A stretch of DNA of 64,000 nucleotides from Paracoccus denitrificans (lineage in GTDB: Bacteria > Pseudomonadota > Alphaproteobacteria > Rhodobacterales > Rhodobacteraceae): contig VAFL01000008.1 of the NCBI GenBank assembly GCA_005768755.1, positions 124,001 to 188,000 of the forward strand. The letters run 5' to 3'. Under the pieces are notes generated by a model. It saw nothing but the letters and a program-made list of their open reading frames with translations. It was not told the DNA's origin and made no database searches. Each line of letters begins with the position of its first letter. Within the stretch, counting starts at the first letter, position 1. Shown here in pieces: positions 23,769 through 32,405 of this stretch. Position numbers and translations under genes: made by a program.

Positions 23769-26255
23769 ATGCTGACCCTGTTCCGCTGGACATTGCGACT
23801 GACCCTCGTTCTGATCCTTTTGCTGGCGCTTGCGGCGGTGCTGGTCTGGTATTTTGCCATGCGCTCGCTGCCCGATTACGACACGAGCTATGTCACCCCT
23901 GGCATCGGTGCCGAGGTCGAGATCGTTCGATCGACCGAAAACGTCCCGCATATCTTCGCCGAAAGCGATCACGACGCCTTTTTCGCCCTTGGTCTTGCCC
24001 ATGCGCAGGACCGGCTGTTTCAGATGACCGTGCTGCGCCGCGCCGCCAAAGGCCGTCTGGCCGAGATCTATGGCGAGCGCGCGATCCCTGCCGATGATCT
24101 GGTTCGCCGGATGGAGTTGGGACGGATCGCGCGCGAGGCACTGGCCCTGCAGGATGATCGCACGCGCGCCGCCCTCAGCGCATATGCGGATGGGGTCAAC
24201 CAGTGGATCACCACCGTTAACGAACGCGCACTTGGCCGGGGCGCACCCGAATTCTTCCTGATGCCCGACGATATCTCGTATTGGGAGCCCGCCGATTCGT
24301 TGGCCATCCTGAAGCTTTATGCCGCCGCCACCAGCCGCCAGATCCCGGCAGAAGTGCTGCGTGCAGAACTGTCGCTTGCCGCACCAGAGCGCGGGCAGGA
24401 CATCGTCGCCGGGCTGGGCGAGCCATCCATGCCGACCTATGCCAGTCTTTTTCGTGGCGCACGTGTCGGCGGGGCAACAGCGCCTGCAGGCGCTGACTGG
24501 CCGCTTGATCTTGCGGGCTATCTGGTGCCCTTCAGTGGACTGTCAGGCAGCAGTTTCGCGGCCGAGGCGCAGCGCACCACCGCAGGACAGGCGCTGCTGG
24601 CCAATGATCCGCAGGCGGCGCTGACCATGCCGTCGCTGTGGTATCTGGCCCGGTTGCAATTGCGCTCGGGCGACGTCATCGGCGCGACGATCCCCGGCGT
24701 TCCGGCGATCCTTTCAGGCCGATCCGCCCGGCTGGCATGGGGTATCGTGCCGGCGCAGATCGACGATGCCGATATTCACATCGAGGAAATCCAGCCCGGT
24801 GACATCAACCGCTATCGCGGTGCGGATGGATGGCAGGATTTTACAACCCGACAAGAGGTGATCCGCGTTCGTGGCGGACAGAATATCCCGATCACCCTGC
24901 GATCGACGGAAAACGGGCCGTTGCTGTCGGGTCAAAGCTTCGGGCTGGCGACAGTCACACCACCCGGTCACGCCGCATCGCTGTCCTGGACCGGACTTTC
25001 ATCCGAGGATCGCACGATGTCCGCACTGATCGGCATCATGGAAGCAGCCGATCGTGCAGCCGCCTACACGGCCGCCGAAGTCTGGGGCACACCTGCCGTC
25101 AGGCTTACCGTGGCTGATCAGGAAGGGATATCCGAAAATCTGGTTGGCCTGGTGCCTGACCGCGCGGCTGAACATGCCACGCTTGGCCGCATGCCGACGC
25201 CGGGCTGGGTGGTTGCGAACCATTGGCGCGGCATCGCGCAAAGCGATGCGCGTGACGCGACGGAAAACGGCCTGGACCTTTCCGCAGGGGTGTTGCCGCC
25301 TTTGCAGGGCGATTTCCCGCTTGGGTTCGACGGTGACACACCGCTGCGCGAACAGCGCCTGCGCCATCTTCTGCAAGGGCGCGAGGTGCATACCCGCGAC
25401 AGCTTCATCGACACGCAACTTGATGTTGTAAGCCCGTCGGCGCGCAGTCTGCTTCCGTTGATCGGGGCCGATCTGTGGTTTACGGGCGAACCCGCCGCCC
25501 CCGCCACGCCCGAACGCCAGCGACAGGAGGCCCTTGGCCTGTTGGCTGAATGGGACGGCGCGATGAGCGAGCACCTGCCCGAGCCGCTGATCTATGCCGC
25601 CTGGCTGGGCGCACTGCAGGAAAGACTGATCCGCGACGACCTGGGTCCACTGGCGGACCGCGTGCGCGGCATTCAGCCTGGGTTTATCGAACGCGTTTTC
25701 CGCAACCGCAACGGCGCAGCTGCCTGGTGTGACATCCGACAGTCGGCCGCAGTCGAAACCTGCCCGGCATTGGCACGCCAGGCGCTGGATCAGGCGATCT
25801 ACGACCTGACCGAACAGTATGGCCCGGATGTCACCAGCTGGCGATGGGGCGATGTGCACGAGGCCGTGCAGGTTCACCCGGCACTCGGCCCGATCCCGCG
25901 CCTCGGCTGGATTGCAAATCTGCGCCAATCGCTGTCTGGTGGCGACACGACGCTGGCGCGCGCGCCTATGCTGGCAACGGCGGATCAGCCGTATCGACCG
26001 GCCAGCGGCTCTGCCTATCGCGGCGTCTACGACCTCGCCGACCCGGACAGTTCTGTATTCATCATTGCCTCCGGGCAATCCGGGCATCCGTTTTCGCGTC
26101 ACTATGACGACCTGGCGGTGCGCTGGCGGCGGGGAGAATACATCACCATGTCGCTTGACCCTGAACTCGCGCGGGCAGCAGCAGCCGGCATAACCCGCTT
26201 GATCCCGCATGACCGTAACGTTGTCGAAACCACATCAACTGACGGCGCTGATTGA
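23769..26255 (+). CDS. penicillin acylase family (Ntn) amidase / acyl-homoserine-lactone acylase-like
   Basis: An 828-residue precursor of the N-terminal-nucleophile penicillin acylase family (S45). A signal anchor occupies residues about 8-30, followed by the alpha chain (ENVPHIFAESDHDAFFALGLAHAQDRLFQM), a linker, and the beta chain beginning at the candidate nucleophile S261 in LSGSSFAAEAQ; ALLANDPQ follows as usual. The normal motif is Gly-Ser-Asn; here the second residue is Ser. Members cleave beta-lactams, acyl-homoserine lactones or other N-acyl compounds in the periplasm. AAGGAA precedes the start by about 11 bases. Substrate unknown. Confidence 0.9.
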   Translation: MLTLFRWTLRLTLVLILLLALAAVLVWYFAMRSLPDYDTSYVTPGIGAEVEIVRSTENVPHIFAESDHDAFFALGLAHAQDRLFQMTVLRRAAKGRLAEIYGERAIPADDLVRRMELGRIAREALALQDDRTRAALSAYADGVNQWITTVNERALGRGAPEFFLMPDDISYWEPADSLAILKLYAAATSRQIPAEVLRAELSLAAPERGQDIVAGLGEPSMPTYASLFRGARVGGATAPAGADWPLDLAGYLVPFSGLSGSSFAAEAQRTTAGQALLANDPQAALTMPSLWYLARLQLRSGDVIGATIPGVPAILSGRSARLAWGIVPAQIDDADIHIEEIQPGDINRYRGADGWQDFTTRQEVIRVRGGQNIPITLRSTENGPLLSGQSFGLATVTPPGHAASLSWTGLSSEDRTMSALIGIMEAADRAAAYTAAEVWGTPAVRLTVADQEGISENLVGLVPDRAAEHATLGRMPTPGWVVANHWRGIAQSDARDATENGLDLSAGVLPPLQGDFPLGFDGDTPLREQRLRHLLQGREVHTRDSFIDTQLDVVSPSARSLLPLIGADLWFTGEPAAPATPERQRQEALGLLAEWDGAMSEHLPEPLIYAAWLGALQERLIRDDLGPLADRVRGIQPGFIERVFRNRNGAAAWCDIRQSAAVETCPALARQALDQAIYDLTEQYGPDVTSWRWGDVHEAVQVHPALGPIPRLGWIANLRQSLSGGDTTLARAPMLATADQPYRPASGSAYRGVYDLADPDSSVFIIASGQSGHPFSRHYDDLAVRWRRGEYITMSLDPELARAAAAGITRLIPHDRNVVETTSTDGAD

Positions 26256-26319
26256 AGCGCCGTTTGGTCTTGCAAAGCACATGTGCCAGCACGACAATTC
26301 ACCGATCAGGGAAGAACGG

Positions 26320-27213
26320 ATGAACAGCAAGGCAGATCTTATTTGCATCGGCGCGATGCTGTGGGACGTGATCGGACGCAGCCCGCGTGCGATGGCGGCA
26401 GGCGCCGACATGCCCGGACGTGTCGCCCACATCCCGGGCGGCGTCGCACTGAACGTGGCGCTGGCGGTAGCGCGTTGGGGCATGGCACCGGCGATCCTGT
26501 CCGCGGTGGGACGCGATTCAGAAGGCGACGCGCTGATCAATGCAGTGGGTAAATGCGGCGTGGTGACCGAGTTTCTGTATCGCGATGGTGGCCCGACCGA
26601 TGTCTACATGGCGATCGAGGACGTGAACGGGCTGATTGCGGCAATCGCTGATGCCCATTCGCTGGAAGATGCAGGCGACAAGATCCTTGCGCCAATCCGC
26701 GATGGCAGGATTGCGGCCCCAGATAATCCATGGCAGGGAATTGCCGTGATCGACGGCAATCTGACCACCGAACAGCTTTCACGCATCGCGCAAGAGCCGG
26801 GCCTGGCCAAGGCCGATCTGCGCATCGTTCCGGCCAGTCCGGGCAAGGCAGAGCGGCTGGCCCCGCTGATCGGTGCGGCACATGGCTGCTTCTACCTGAA
26901 CCGATACGAGGCCGAAGTGTTGTGCGGGCGCAATCTGCCCGACGCAGCGACTGCCGCGAAAGCCATGCTGGATCGCGGCATGCACCGGGTAATCGTCACC
27001 GATGGCGGGCACGATCTGGCCGACGGACTGACCGGCGATGACGTTCTTTCGACCCGCCCGCCGACTGTCACCATCGCGCGTGTTACAGGTGCGGGCGATA
27101 GTTTTCTGGCTGCGCATCTTGCGGCCGAACGCGCCGGTCTCGGGCGCGACACCGCATTGGAGCGCGCAGCACTTGCCGCCGCCGCCTATGTTTCCGGAAA
27201 GGATATGCCATGA
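26320..27213 (+). CDS. psuK: pseudouridine kinase (PfkB family)
   Basis: A 297-residue ribokinase-fold sugar kinase: N-terminal ICIGAMLWDVIGR, the substrate motif HIPGGVALNVALAVARWG, and the C-terminal PfkB signature RVTGAGDSFLAAHLA with the catalytic Asp. The next gene, overlapping it by 4 bases (ATGA), is a clear pseudouridine-5'-phosphate glycosidase, so this kinase phosphorylates pseudouridine to psi-5'-phosphate. The ATG at 26320 has AGGGAAG about 7 bases upstream; the longer frame from 26209 would overlap the acylase gene. Confidence 0.9.
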   Translation: MNSKADLICIGAMLWDVIGRSPRAMAAGADMPGRVAHIPGGVALNVALAVARWGMAPAILSAVGRDSEGDALINAVGKCGVVTEFLYRDGGPTDVYMAIEDVNGLIAAIADAHSLEDAGDKILAPIRDGRIAAPDNPWQGIAVIDGNLTTEQLSRIAQEPGLAKADLRIVPASPGKAERLAPLIGAAHGCFYLNRYEAEVLCGRNLPDAATAAKAMLDRGMHRVIVTDGGHDLADGLTGDDVLSTRPPTVTIARVTGAGDSFLAAHLAAERAGLGRDTALERAALAAAAYVSGKDMP

Positions 27214-28139
27214 CCAAACAGTTCGATCTGACCCCCGAAGTTGCCCGTGCACTCGCTGATGGTGCGCCCGTGGTCGCACTGGAATCAACGATCATCACCC
27301 ATGGCATGCCCTATCCCCAAAACCTTGAAATGGCTCGACAGGTCGAGGCAGAGATCCGTGCGGGCGGCGCCGTGCCCGCGACCATTGCGGTCATCGACGG
27401 CCGTATCCGCATTGGTCTTGACGATGCCGCAATGGAACGCTTGGCAAAAACCCCGCAGGCGCAGGTGATGAAGCTGTCACGCGCCGATCTTGCCGTTTGC
27501 GTGGCGATGGGACGCACGGGCGCCACAACTGTTGCCGCCACAATGATCTGCGCCCGGCTGGCGGGGATCGAGGTCTTTGCAACTGGCGGTATCGGCGGCG
27601 TCCATCGCGGTGCCGAGGTCAGCTTTGACATCTCTGCCGACCTGCAGGAGCTAGCGCAGACGCCGGTCACTGTAATCTGCGCCGGCGCAAAGGCCATTCT
27701 CGACCTTCCCAAGACACTCGAGGTGCTGGAGACGATGGGTGTGCCGGTGATTGCTTACGGTCAGGACCAGCTTCCGGCTTTCTGGTCGCGCGACTCTGGC
27801 CTGAAAGCGCCGCTGCGCATGAACAGCGCCGCCGAGATCGCGCGGGCCGCTGTCGCCCGCAAGGCCCTGTCCGTCCCGGGTGGCCAGCTCGTCGCCAACC
27901 CGATCCCGGAGGATGCCGAAATTCCACGCGCCACCATCGGCCCGATTGTCGAGCAGGCCCTTGCCGATGCCGCACGACATCGCATCGCCGCCAAGGCAGT
28001 CACGCCCTACCTGCTGCAGCGGATCTTCGAACTGACCGACGGACGCTCGCTTGCTGCAAATATCGACCTGGTGATGAACAATGCCCGTCTGGGCGCCAGT
28101 ATCGCGGGCGAGCTGTCTGCCCTGAACAAATCGTCATAA
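27210..28139 (+). CDS. psuG: pseudouridine-5'-phosphate glycosidase
   Basis: A 309-residue enzyme (usual length) that splits pseudouridine 5'-phosphate into uracil and ribose 5-phosphate. Family motifs are ALESTIITHGMPYPQN at the N-terminus, VPATIAVIDGRIRIGL, the TTVAATM and ATGGIGGVHRGAE segment with the metal/phosphate-binding region, and VICAGAKAILDLPKTLE with the conserved lysine. It is co-translated with psuK. No dedicated nucleoside transporter lies beside it. Confidence 0.96.
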   Translation: MTKQFDLTPEVARALADGAPVVALESTIITHGMPYPQNLEMARQVEAEIRAGGAVPATIAVIDGRIRIGLDDAAMERLAKTPQAQVMKLSRADLAVCVAMGRTGATTVAATMICARLAGIEVFATGGIGGVHRGAEVSFDISADLQELAQTPVTVICAGAKAILDLPKTLEVLETMGVPVIAYGQDQLPAFWSRDSGLKAPLRMNSAAEIARAAVARKALSVPGGQLVANPIPEDAEIPRATIGPIVEQALADAARHRIAAKAVTPYLLQRIFELTDGRSLAANIDLVMNNARLGASIAGELSALNKSS

Positions 28140-28197
28140 GGCCGGACTTGACGCAGGCCGTTCCGAGCATGAGCATCGCGGCGAAGGATGCCGCAAC

Positions 28198-28917
28198 ATG
28201 ACCGAAGACCTGCCCCCGATCGACCCCAAGCGCCGCCGATACCGGCGGCGCAGTGGACCACTGGCCGCACTTCGTGCCTCATTCCTGACCGGCCTGATCG
28301 TCATCGCGCCGATCGGCATCACGGTCTGGTTGATCTGGACGTTGACCGGGTGGATGGACAGCTGGGTCCTGCCGCTGATCCCCCCGCGCTGGCGGCCAGA
28401 AAACTATATCGGTCTGGACCTGCGCGGGCTTGGCGTCGTTGTCTTCCTGATTTTCACCGTCCTGATCGGCTGGCTTGCGCGGGGCTGGATTGGTCGCACG
28501 GTCATTTCCAGCGGGGAATCACTTTTCGGCAGGATGCCTGTCATCGGCGCGGTCTATGGCGGGATCAAACAGATCGCCGAAACCATACTCAGCCAAGGCG
28601 ACGGCAAGTTCGAACATGCCTGCCTGGTTGAAACACCGCGGCGGGGGATCTGGCGGCTGGGACTGATAGCCGGACCCGCGAAAGGCGAGATCGCGGCCGA
28701 GGCAGGGCGGCGCGGTCAGGGTGCCTTTCTGGCGGTCTTCGTACCGGCAACCCCCAATGCGACAGCAGGCTTCCTGATGTTCGTCCCCGAACACGAGGTT
28801 CACGTGCTGGACATGCCGGTTGAAGACGCCGTCAAGTTGGTTATCTCGGGCGGTCTTGTTTATCCGCCTGCAACGGGCGGCAGGAATATCGACGACAGAT
28901 CGGTCGAATCGCGCTGA
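28198..28917 (+). CDS. DUF502 family membrane protein
   Basis: A 239-residue protein with a basic N-terminus (KRRRYRRR), two transmembrane helices (about residues 28-48 and 80-96) and a soluble C-terminal domain. The family core is GRMPVIGAVYGGIKQIAETIL, then AAFVPATPNATAGFLMFVPE-like text (VFVPATPNATAGFLMFVPEH). The function is not known. AAGGATG precedes the ATG. Its last 58 bases overlap tail to tail with the patatin gene on the other strand. Confidence 0.88.
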   Translation: MTEDLPPIDPKRRRYRRRSGPLAALRASFLTGLIVIAPIGITVWLIWTLTGWMDSWVLPLIPPRWRPENYIGLDLRGLGVVVFLIFTVLIGWLARGWIGRTVISSGESLFGRMPVIGAVYGGIKQIAETILSQGDGKFEHACLVETPRRGIWRLGLIAGPAKGEIAAEAGRRGQGAFLAVFVPATPNATAGFLMFVPEHEVHVLDMPVEDAVKLVISGGLVYPPATGGRNIDDRSVESR

Positions 28918-29930
28918 CCGATGTCGTCGGCGTGATTTTCGATGAAGGCATCCGCCGCGACCTGCCCAGCCGTAAACATACGCGCCAACATGCCCGGATC
29001 GGGCAGGATCTTGCTGCGCGCACTGAGGTCGTTCATCAGCGTGTCGTCCATGATCATGTGGACCAGCACGTTCTTCATCACCCGACCATTCATCAACCGC
29101 CCTTCACCATGCAGGCGTTTGACGAAATTGATGGCGCGAAGCTCTGACAGAAGCGCCGCATTGAAACTGATCTCATTCACGCGATCGGCGATTTCGCCCG
29201 GCGAATGGGGCACCTGCTCGCGTCGCATCGGGTTGATATTCACGATCACGATATCGCGCGGAAGGTCCTGCGCATAAAGCGGCCAAAGCGCAGGATTGCC
29301 TGAATATCCACCGTCCCAATATTCCTCGATCTGTCCGGTGCGTGGATCGTAAATTTCCACCGCGCGATAGATCGTCGGCAGGCATGCCGAGGCGAGTACG
29401 GCGTCGACCGTCACCTCTGCTCCGCTGAAGACGCGGGTCAGCCCGGTCCGCACATTGGTCGCGTTCACATAGATTCTGGTGGCGCTTTCAGCGCCCAGAC
29501 CGGGATACGGCAATGTGTTCAGGATAGAGGTAAGCGGATTGCTGTAGAACGGACCGTAATCATACGGGCTGAACAGCCGGGTCAGATTCTCAAACCACGC
29601 GAAAGGCGAGAAAACCTCTGTAACACGTTCAAAACTACGCGGCGCGGGAAAGAAGGAATGCAGCCAGCGAACCACCCTGGAATCGCTGACCTGCCCAACC
29701 TCATGCCAGACATGGGCAAGATTTTCCCTTGCCGCCTGCCGACCGTTTCGGCCCTTTACAGCGGCAAGTCCGGCATGCAGCGCAGCACCGTTAAGCGCGC
29801 CCGCCGATGTGCCACTGATCGCCGAAAAGTCCAGCCAATGCTCGTCCAGAAGACGGTCCAGAACACCCCATGTATATGCCCCGTGCGCCCCACCGCCCTG
29901 AAGGGCCAGATTGATGCTGCGCTTTTCCAT
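28860..29930 (-). CDS. patatin-like phospholipase family protein
   Basis: A 356-residue lipid acyl hydrolase with the complete patatin signature: oxyanion glycines LALQGGGAHGAY at residues 8-19, the nucleophile S42 in ISGTSAGAL, and the catalytic Asp in EYWDGGYSGNPAL. No signal peptide is visible, so it is likely cytoplasmic or secreted by another route. It runs convergently into the DUF502 gene, sharing 58 bases at the 3' ends. Proteins of this kind in alphaproteobacteria act on membrane phospholipids or polyhydroxyalkanoate granules; the substrate here is unknown. Confidence 0.91.
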   Translation of the reverse strand: MEKRSINLALQGGGAHGAYTWGVLDRLLDEHWLDFSAISGTSAGALNGAALHAGLAAVKGRNGRQAARENLAHVWHEVGQVSDSRVVRWLHSFFPAPRSFERVTEVFSPFAWFENLTRLFSPYDYGPFYSNPLTSILNTLPYPGLGAESATRIYVNATNVRTGLTRVFSGAEVTVDAVLASACLPTIYRAVEIYDPRTGQIEEYWDGGYSGNPALWPLYAQDLPRDIVIVNINPMRREQVPHSPGEIADRVNEISFNAALLSELRAINFVKRLHGEGRLMNGRVMKNVLVHMIMDDTLMNDLSARSKILPDPGMLARMFTAGQVAADAFIENHADDIGQRDSTDLSSIFLPPVAGG

Positions 29931-29997
29931 ATTCTGAATTCCGCTCGTTACTTTTCAGCGTTCTTATGCATTTCTCCATGATGCTGCAACGCCGCAT

Positions 29998-30038
29998 AAA
30001 AAAGGCGGGTGGCAGACCGCTAGGTCACACCACCCGCC
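29998..30038 (-). terminator. Rho-independent terminator of the 45-residue membrane peptide gene
   Basis: On the minus strand, GGCGGGTGG pairs perfectly with CCACCCGCC across a 17-base loop, followed by TTTTTT. It lies 43 bases after the stop of the small gene at 30081 and 67 bases before the patatin start. Confidence 0.9.
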
Positions 30039-30080
30039 AAGGCACTGATCCGGGGCCGGGGACGACCGAGACGGAGCAGG

Positions 30081-30218
30081 TCAGGCAGACAAGATCGCAG
30101 GAAGCCAAAGGACGGCGATCGTGCTGACGCCGATCGCGACGACACCGAAGGCATCGGCCAGAAGTTCACGGATCGAGGCATTTTCAGCGCTCAGAACGGA
30201 TTTGACGGCTTCAGTCAT
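30081..30218 (-). CDS. 45-residue single-span membrane peptide (new small ORF)
   Basis: A short open frame starting at ATG 30218 and ending at TGA 30081. Its product begins MTEAVKSVLSAENASIREL and then has one hydrophobic segment, about residues 24-44 (AFGVVAIGVSTIAVLWLPAI), ending with Leu-Ser-Ala. It has a strong GGAGG ribosome site 5 bases before the ATG and a well-formed terminator 43 bases after the stop, so it looks like a complete monocistronic gene. I recognise no family. Similar short peptides are common in Rhodobacterales but usually unannotated. A function cannot be assigned. Confidence 0.75.
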   Translation of the reverse strand: MTEAVKSVLSAENASIRELLADAFGVVAIGVSTIAVLWLPAILSA

Positions 30219-30290
30219 GGCAACCTCCTATCGAGTTGCCTTTTTGTTCTCATATTCGCCCGAGTCGTGCAAGAACTTTTTAGGAACATT

Positions 30291-32405
30291 TTAACCTGTA
30301 TGAATCAGCCGTATGGCCAGATCCTGCTCCATCAGCCAAAGCAGCGTTCGCACCGCCCGCCCCCGTTCAGACGTCATCTGGGGGTCGCGTTCAAGAAATG
30401 CGCGGGCATCGGATTGCGCAACCTGCATCAGTGCGGCCTGTCGTTCCAGGTCGGCAATGCGGAAGCGCGGCAAGCCGGATTGTGCGGTTCCGATCAGGTC
30501 GCCGGCCCCCCGCATGGACAAGTCGACCTCGGCCAGTTTGAAGCCGTCTTCGGTTTCGCGCAGCGTTTCCAGCCGCCGTCGCCCATTAGTCGACAAGGGC
30601 GCGCGATAGATCAGCACACAGCTGGATGCGGCGTCGCCGCGCCCCACCCGCCCGCGTAACTGGTGAAGCTGCGCCAGCCCGAAACTTTCCGCATGTTCTA
30701 TGACCATGATCGTCGCTTCGGGAACGTCGACACCGACCTCGATCACCGTGGTCGCGACAAGGATCTGCGCGCGGCCCGCTGTGAAATCCGCCATGGCGGC
30801 GTCGCGTTCTTCGGCCGGCATCTGGCCGTGGACCATCCGCACCGCATCACCAAAGCGTGCGCGCAGCGCAGAAAATCGCGCTTCGGCAGCGGTGAGATCG
30901 GACAGTTCGGATTCCTCGACCAGCGGGCAGACCCAATAGGCCCGGACACCGCGCGCAATCGCCTGGCCGATGCGGTCAACGACCTCATCCATCCGATCCT
31001 CGTTCAACAGTACGGTGTTGATCGGCTTGCGGCCAGGCGGCTTTTCGTCAAGCACCGACAGATCCAGATCGCCATATTGCGACAGCGCGAGCGACCGCGG
31101 AATTGGTGTCGCGGTCATGACCAGCACATCGGGTGGTGCCCGTTCGCCCTTCCCCGCCAGTTTAAGACGCTGCGCGACGCCGAACCGGTGCTGTTCGTCG
31201 ATGACGGCAAGCCGCAGGTCTGAAAAGCGGACTTCATCCTGAAACACGGCATGCGTCCCGACCAGTATGTCGATCCGGCCCTCGGCCAGGTCGGTCAGGA
31301 TATTGTCACGTGCATCGCCTTTGTCCCGCCCGGTCAGCGCCTCGATCCGAATACCGGCTGCATCGGCCAGTGGCATCAGCGCCCTGAGATGCTGACGCGC
31401 CAGGATCTCTGTCGGGGCCATCAATACGCCCTGCCCGCCGGCCTCGACCGCGATCAGCAGGGCCAGCATGGCAACCAGCGTCTTGCCGGCGCCCACATCG
31501 CCTTGCAGCAGACGGTTCATCCGCCCCTGACTGGCCATGTCCTGCGCAATCTCGGCGACGGCACGGCTTTGCGCCTTCGTCGCGGGCCAGGGCAGATGGT
31601 CCAGGACACGCTGACGCAGATGCCCGTCCCCTTGCGTAACTCGCCCCTTGGCGCGCCGATGTTGGCGCCGTGCAATTGCCAGCGTGATCTGATGGGCGAA
31701 AAGCTCGTCATAGGCCAATCTTGCCCGCGCCTTGGCCGTTGGCGAAAGATCCTCGGGTCCGTTCGGCTTGTGGGCCATTGAAAGTGCCGCCTGCCATGTC
31801 GGCCAGCCTTCGCGTTCCAGCAAAGCCGGATCAATCCATTCCGCAAGATCGGTCGCCCGCGTCAGCGCGGCCTCGACCGCCTTTTCCATCTGCCGCTCGC
31901 TCAGACCCGCAGAAAGGGGATAGACCGGCTCAAACTCGGGCGGCAAGGGGTCGCTCTCTGGCAGGATGTGGTCAGGATGGACCATCTGCGCCACGCCATC
32001 GAACAACTCGACCTTGCCGGAAACGATCCGCCTTGCACCCACGGGCAACTGCTTTTCCAGCCAGTCGCGCCTGTCGTGAAAGAAAACCAGAACCAGGTCG
32101 GACTGCCCGTCGCTGCAGATCACCCGGTAAGGTCGCCGCCGCGCCGTCGGGGGGGCATGGCGCGTCACATCGACGGCAACGGTCACAGTTTCGGGCGCGC
32201 GAAGTTCCGTCAGCCGCGCCAGGCGCCGACGCTGAACCCCAGAGGAGGGCAGCGTAAAGATAAGGTCACGCGGCCGGGTAATCCCCATGTTTTCCATGGC
32301 TTCGGCCGATTTTGGACCGATTCCGGGTAAGGTCTGCACATCCGCGAAAAGCGGGAACAGGACCGGCGGGCGACCTTTGGGTGCTATCCGATCATCTTCA
32401 GCCAT
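30291..32405 (-). CDS. recG: ATP-dependent DNA helicase RecG
   Basis: A 704-residue replication-fork-reversal helicase. The N-terminal wedge/OB domain includes LPGIGPKSAEAMENMGI; helicase motifs follow: LLQGDVGAGKTLVA (Walker A), the DEQH box in LAVIDEQHRFGV, VMTATPIPRSLA, and motif VI LHQLRGRVGRGDAAS. The length is normal. The start overlaps the end of ligA by 22 bases, so ligA and recG are one operon; this pairing of repair genes is common in the order. Confidence 0.97.
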   Translation of the reverse strand: MAEDDRIAPKGRPPVLFPLFADVQTLPGIGPKSAEAMENMGITRPRDLIFTLPSSGVQRRRLARLTELRAPETVTVAVDVTRHAPPTARRRPYRVICSDGQSDLVLVFFHDRRDWLEKQLPVGARRIVSGKVELFDGVAQMVHPDHILPESDPLPPEFEPVYPLSAGLSERQMEKAVEAALTRATDLAEWIDPALLEREGWPTWQAALSMAHKPNGPEDLSPTAKARARLAYDELFAHQITLAIARRQHRRAKGRVTQGDGHLRQRVLDHLPWPATKAQSRAVAEIAQDMASQGRMNRLLQGDVGAGKTLVAMLALLIAVEAGGQGVLMAPTEILARQHLRALMPLADAAGIRIEALTGRDKGDARDNILTDLAEGRIDILVGTHAVFQDEVRFSDLRLAVIDEQHRFGVAQRLKLAGKGERAPPDVLVMTATPIPRSLALSQYGDLDLSVLDEKPPGRKPINTVLLNEDRMDEVVDRIGQAIARGVRAYWVCPLVEESELSDLTAAEARFSALRARFGDAVRMVHGQMPAEERDAAMADFTAGRAQILVATTVIEVGVDVPEATIMVIEHAESFGLAQLHQLRGRVGRGDAASSCVLIYRAPLSTNGRRRLETLRETEDGFKLAEVDLSMRGAGDLIGTAQSGLPRFRIADLERQAALMQVAQSDARAFLERDPQMTSERGRAVRTLLWLMEQDLAIRLIHTG

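Noticed and set aside
26320..27213. Kinase considered as a ribokinase or 2-keto-3-deoxygluconate kinase of the sulfosugar pathway
   Set aside because: It is co-translated with psuG, which fixes its partner; it is also beyond a terminator and a long unrelated gene from the sulfonate operon.
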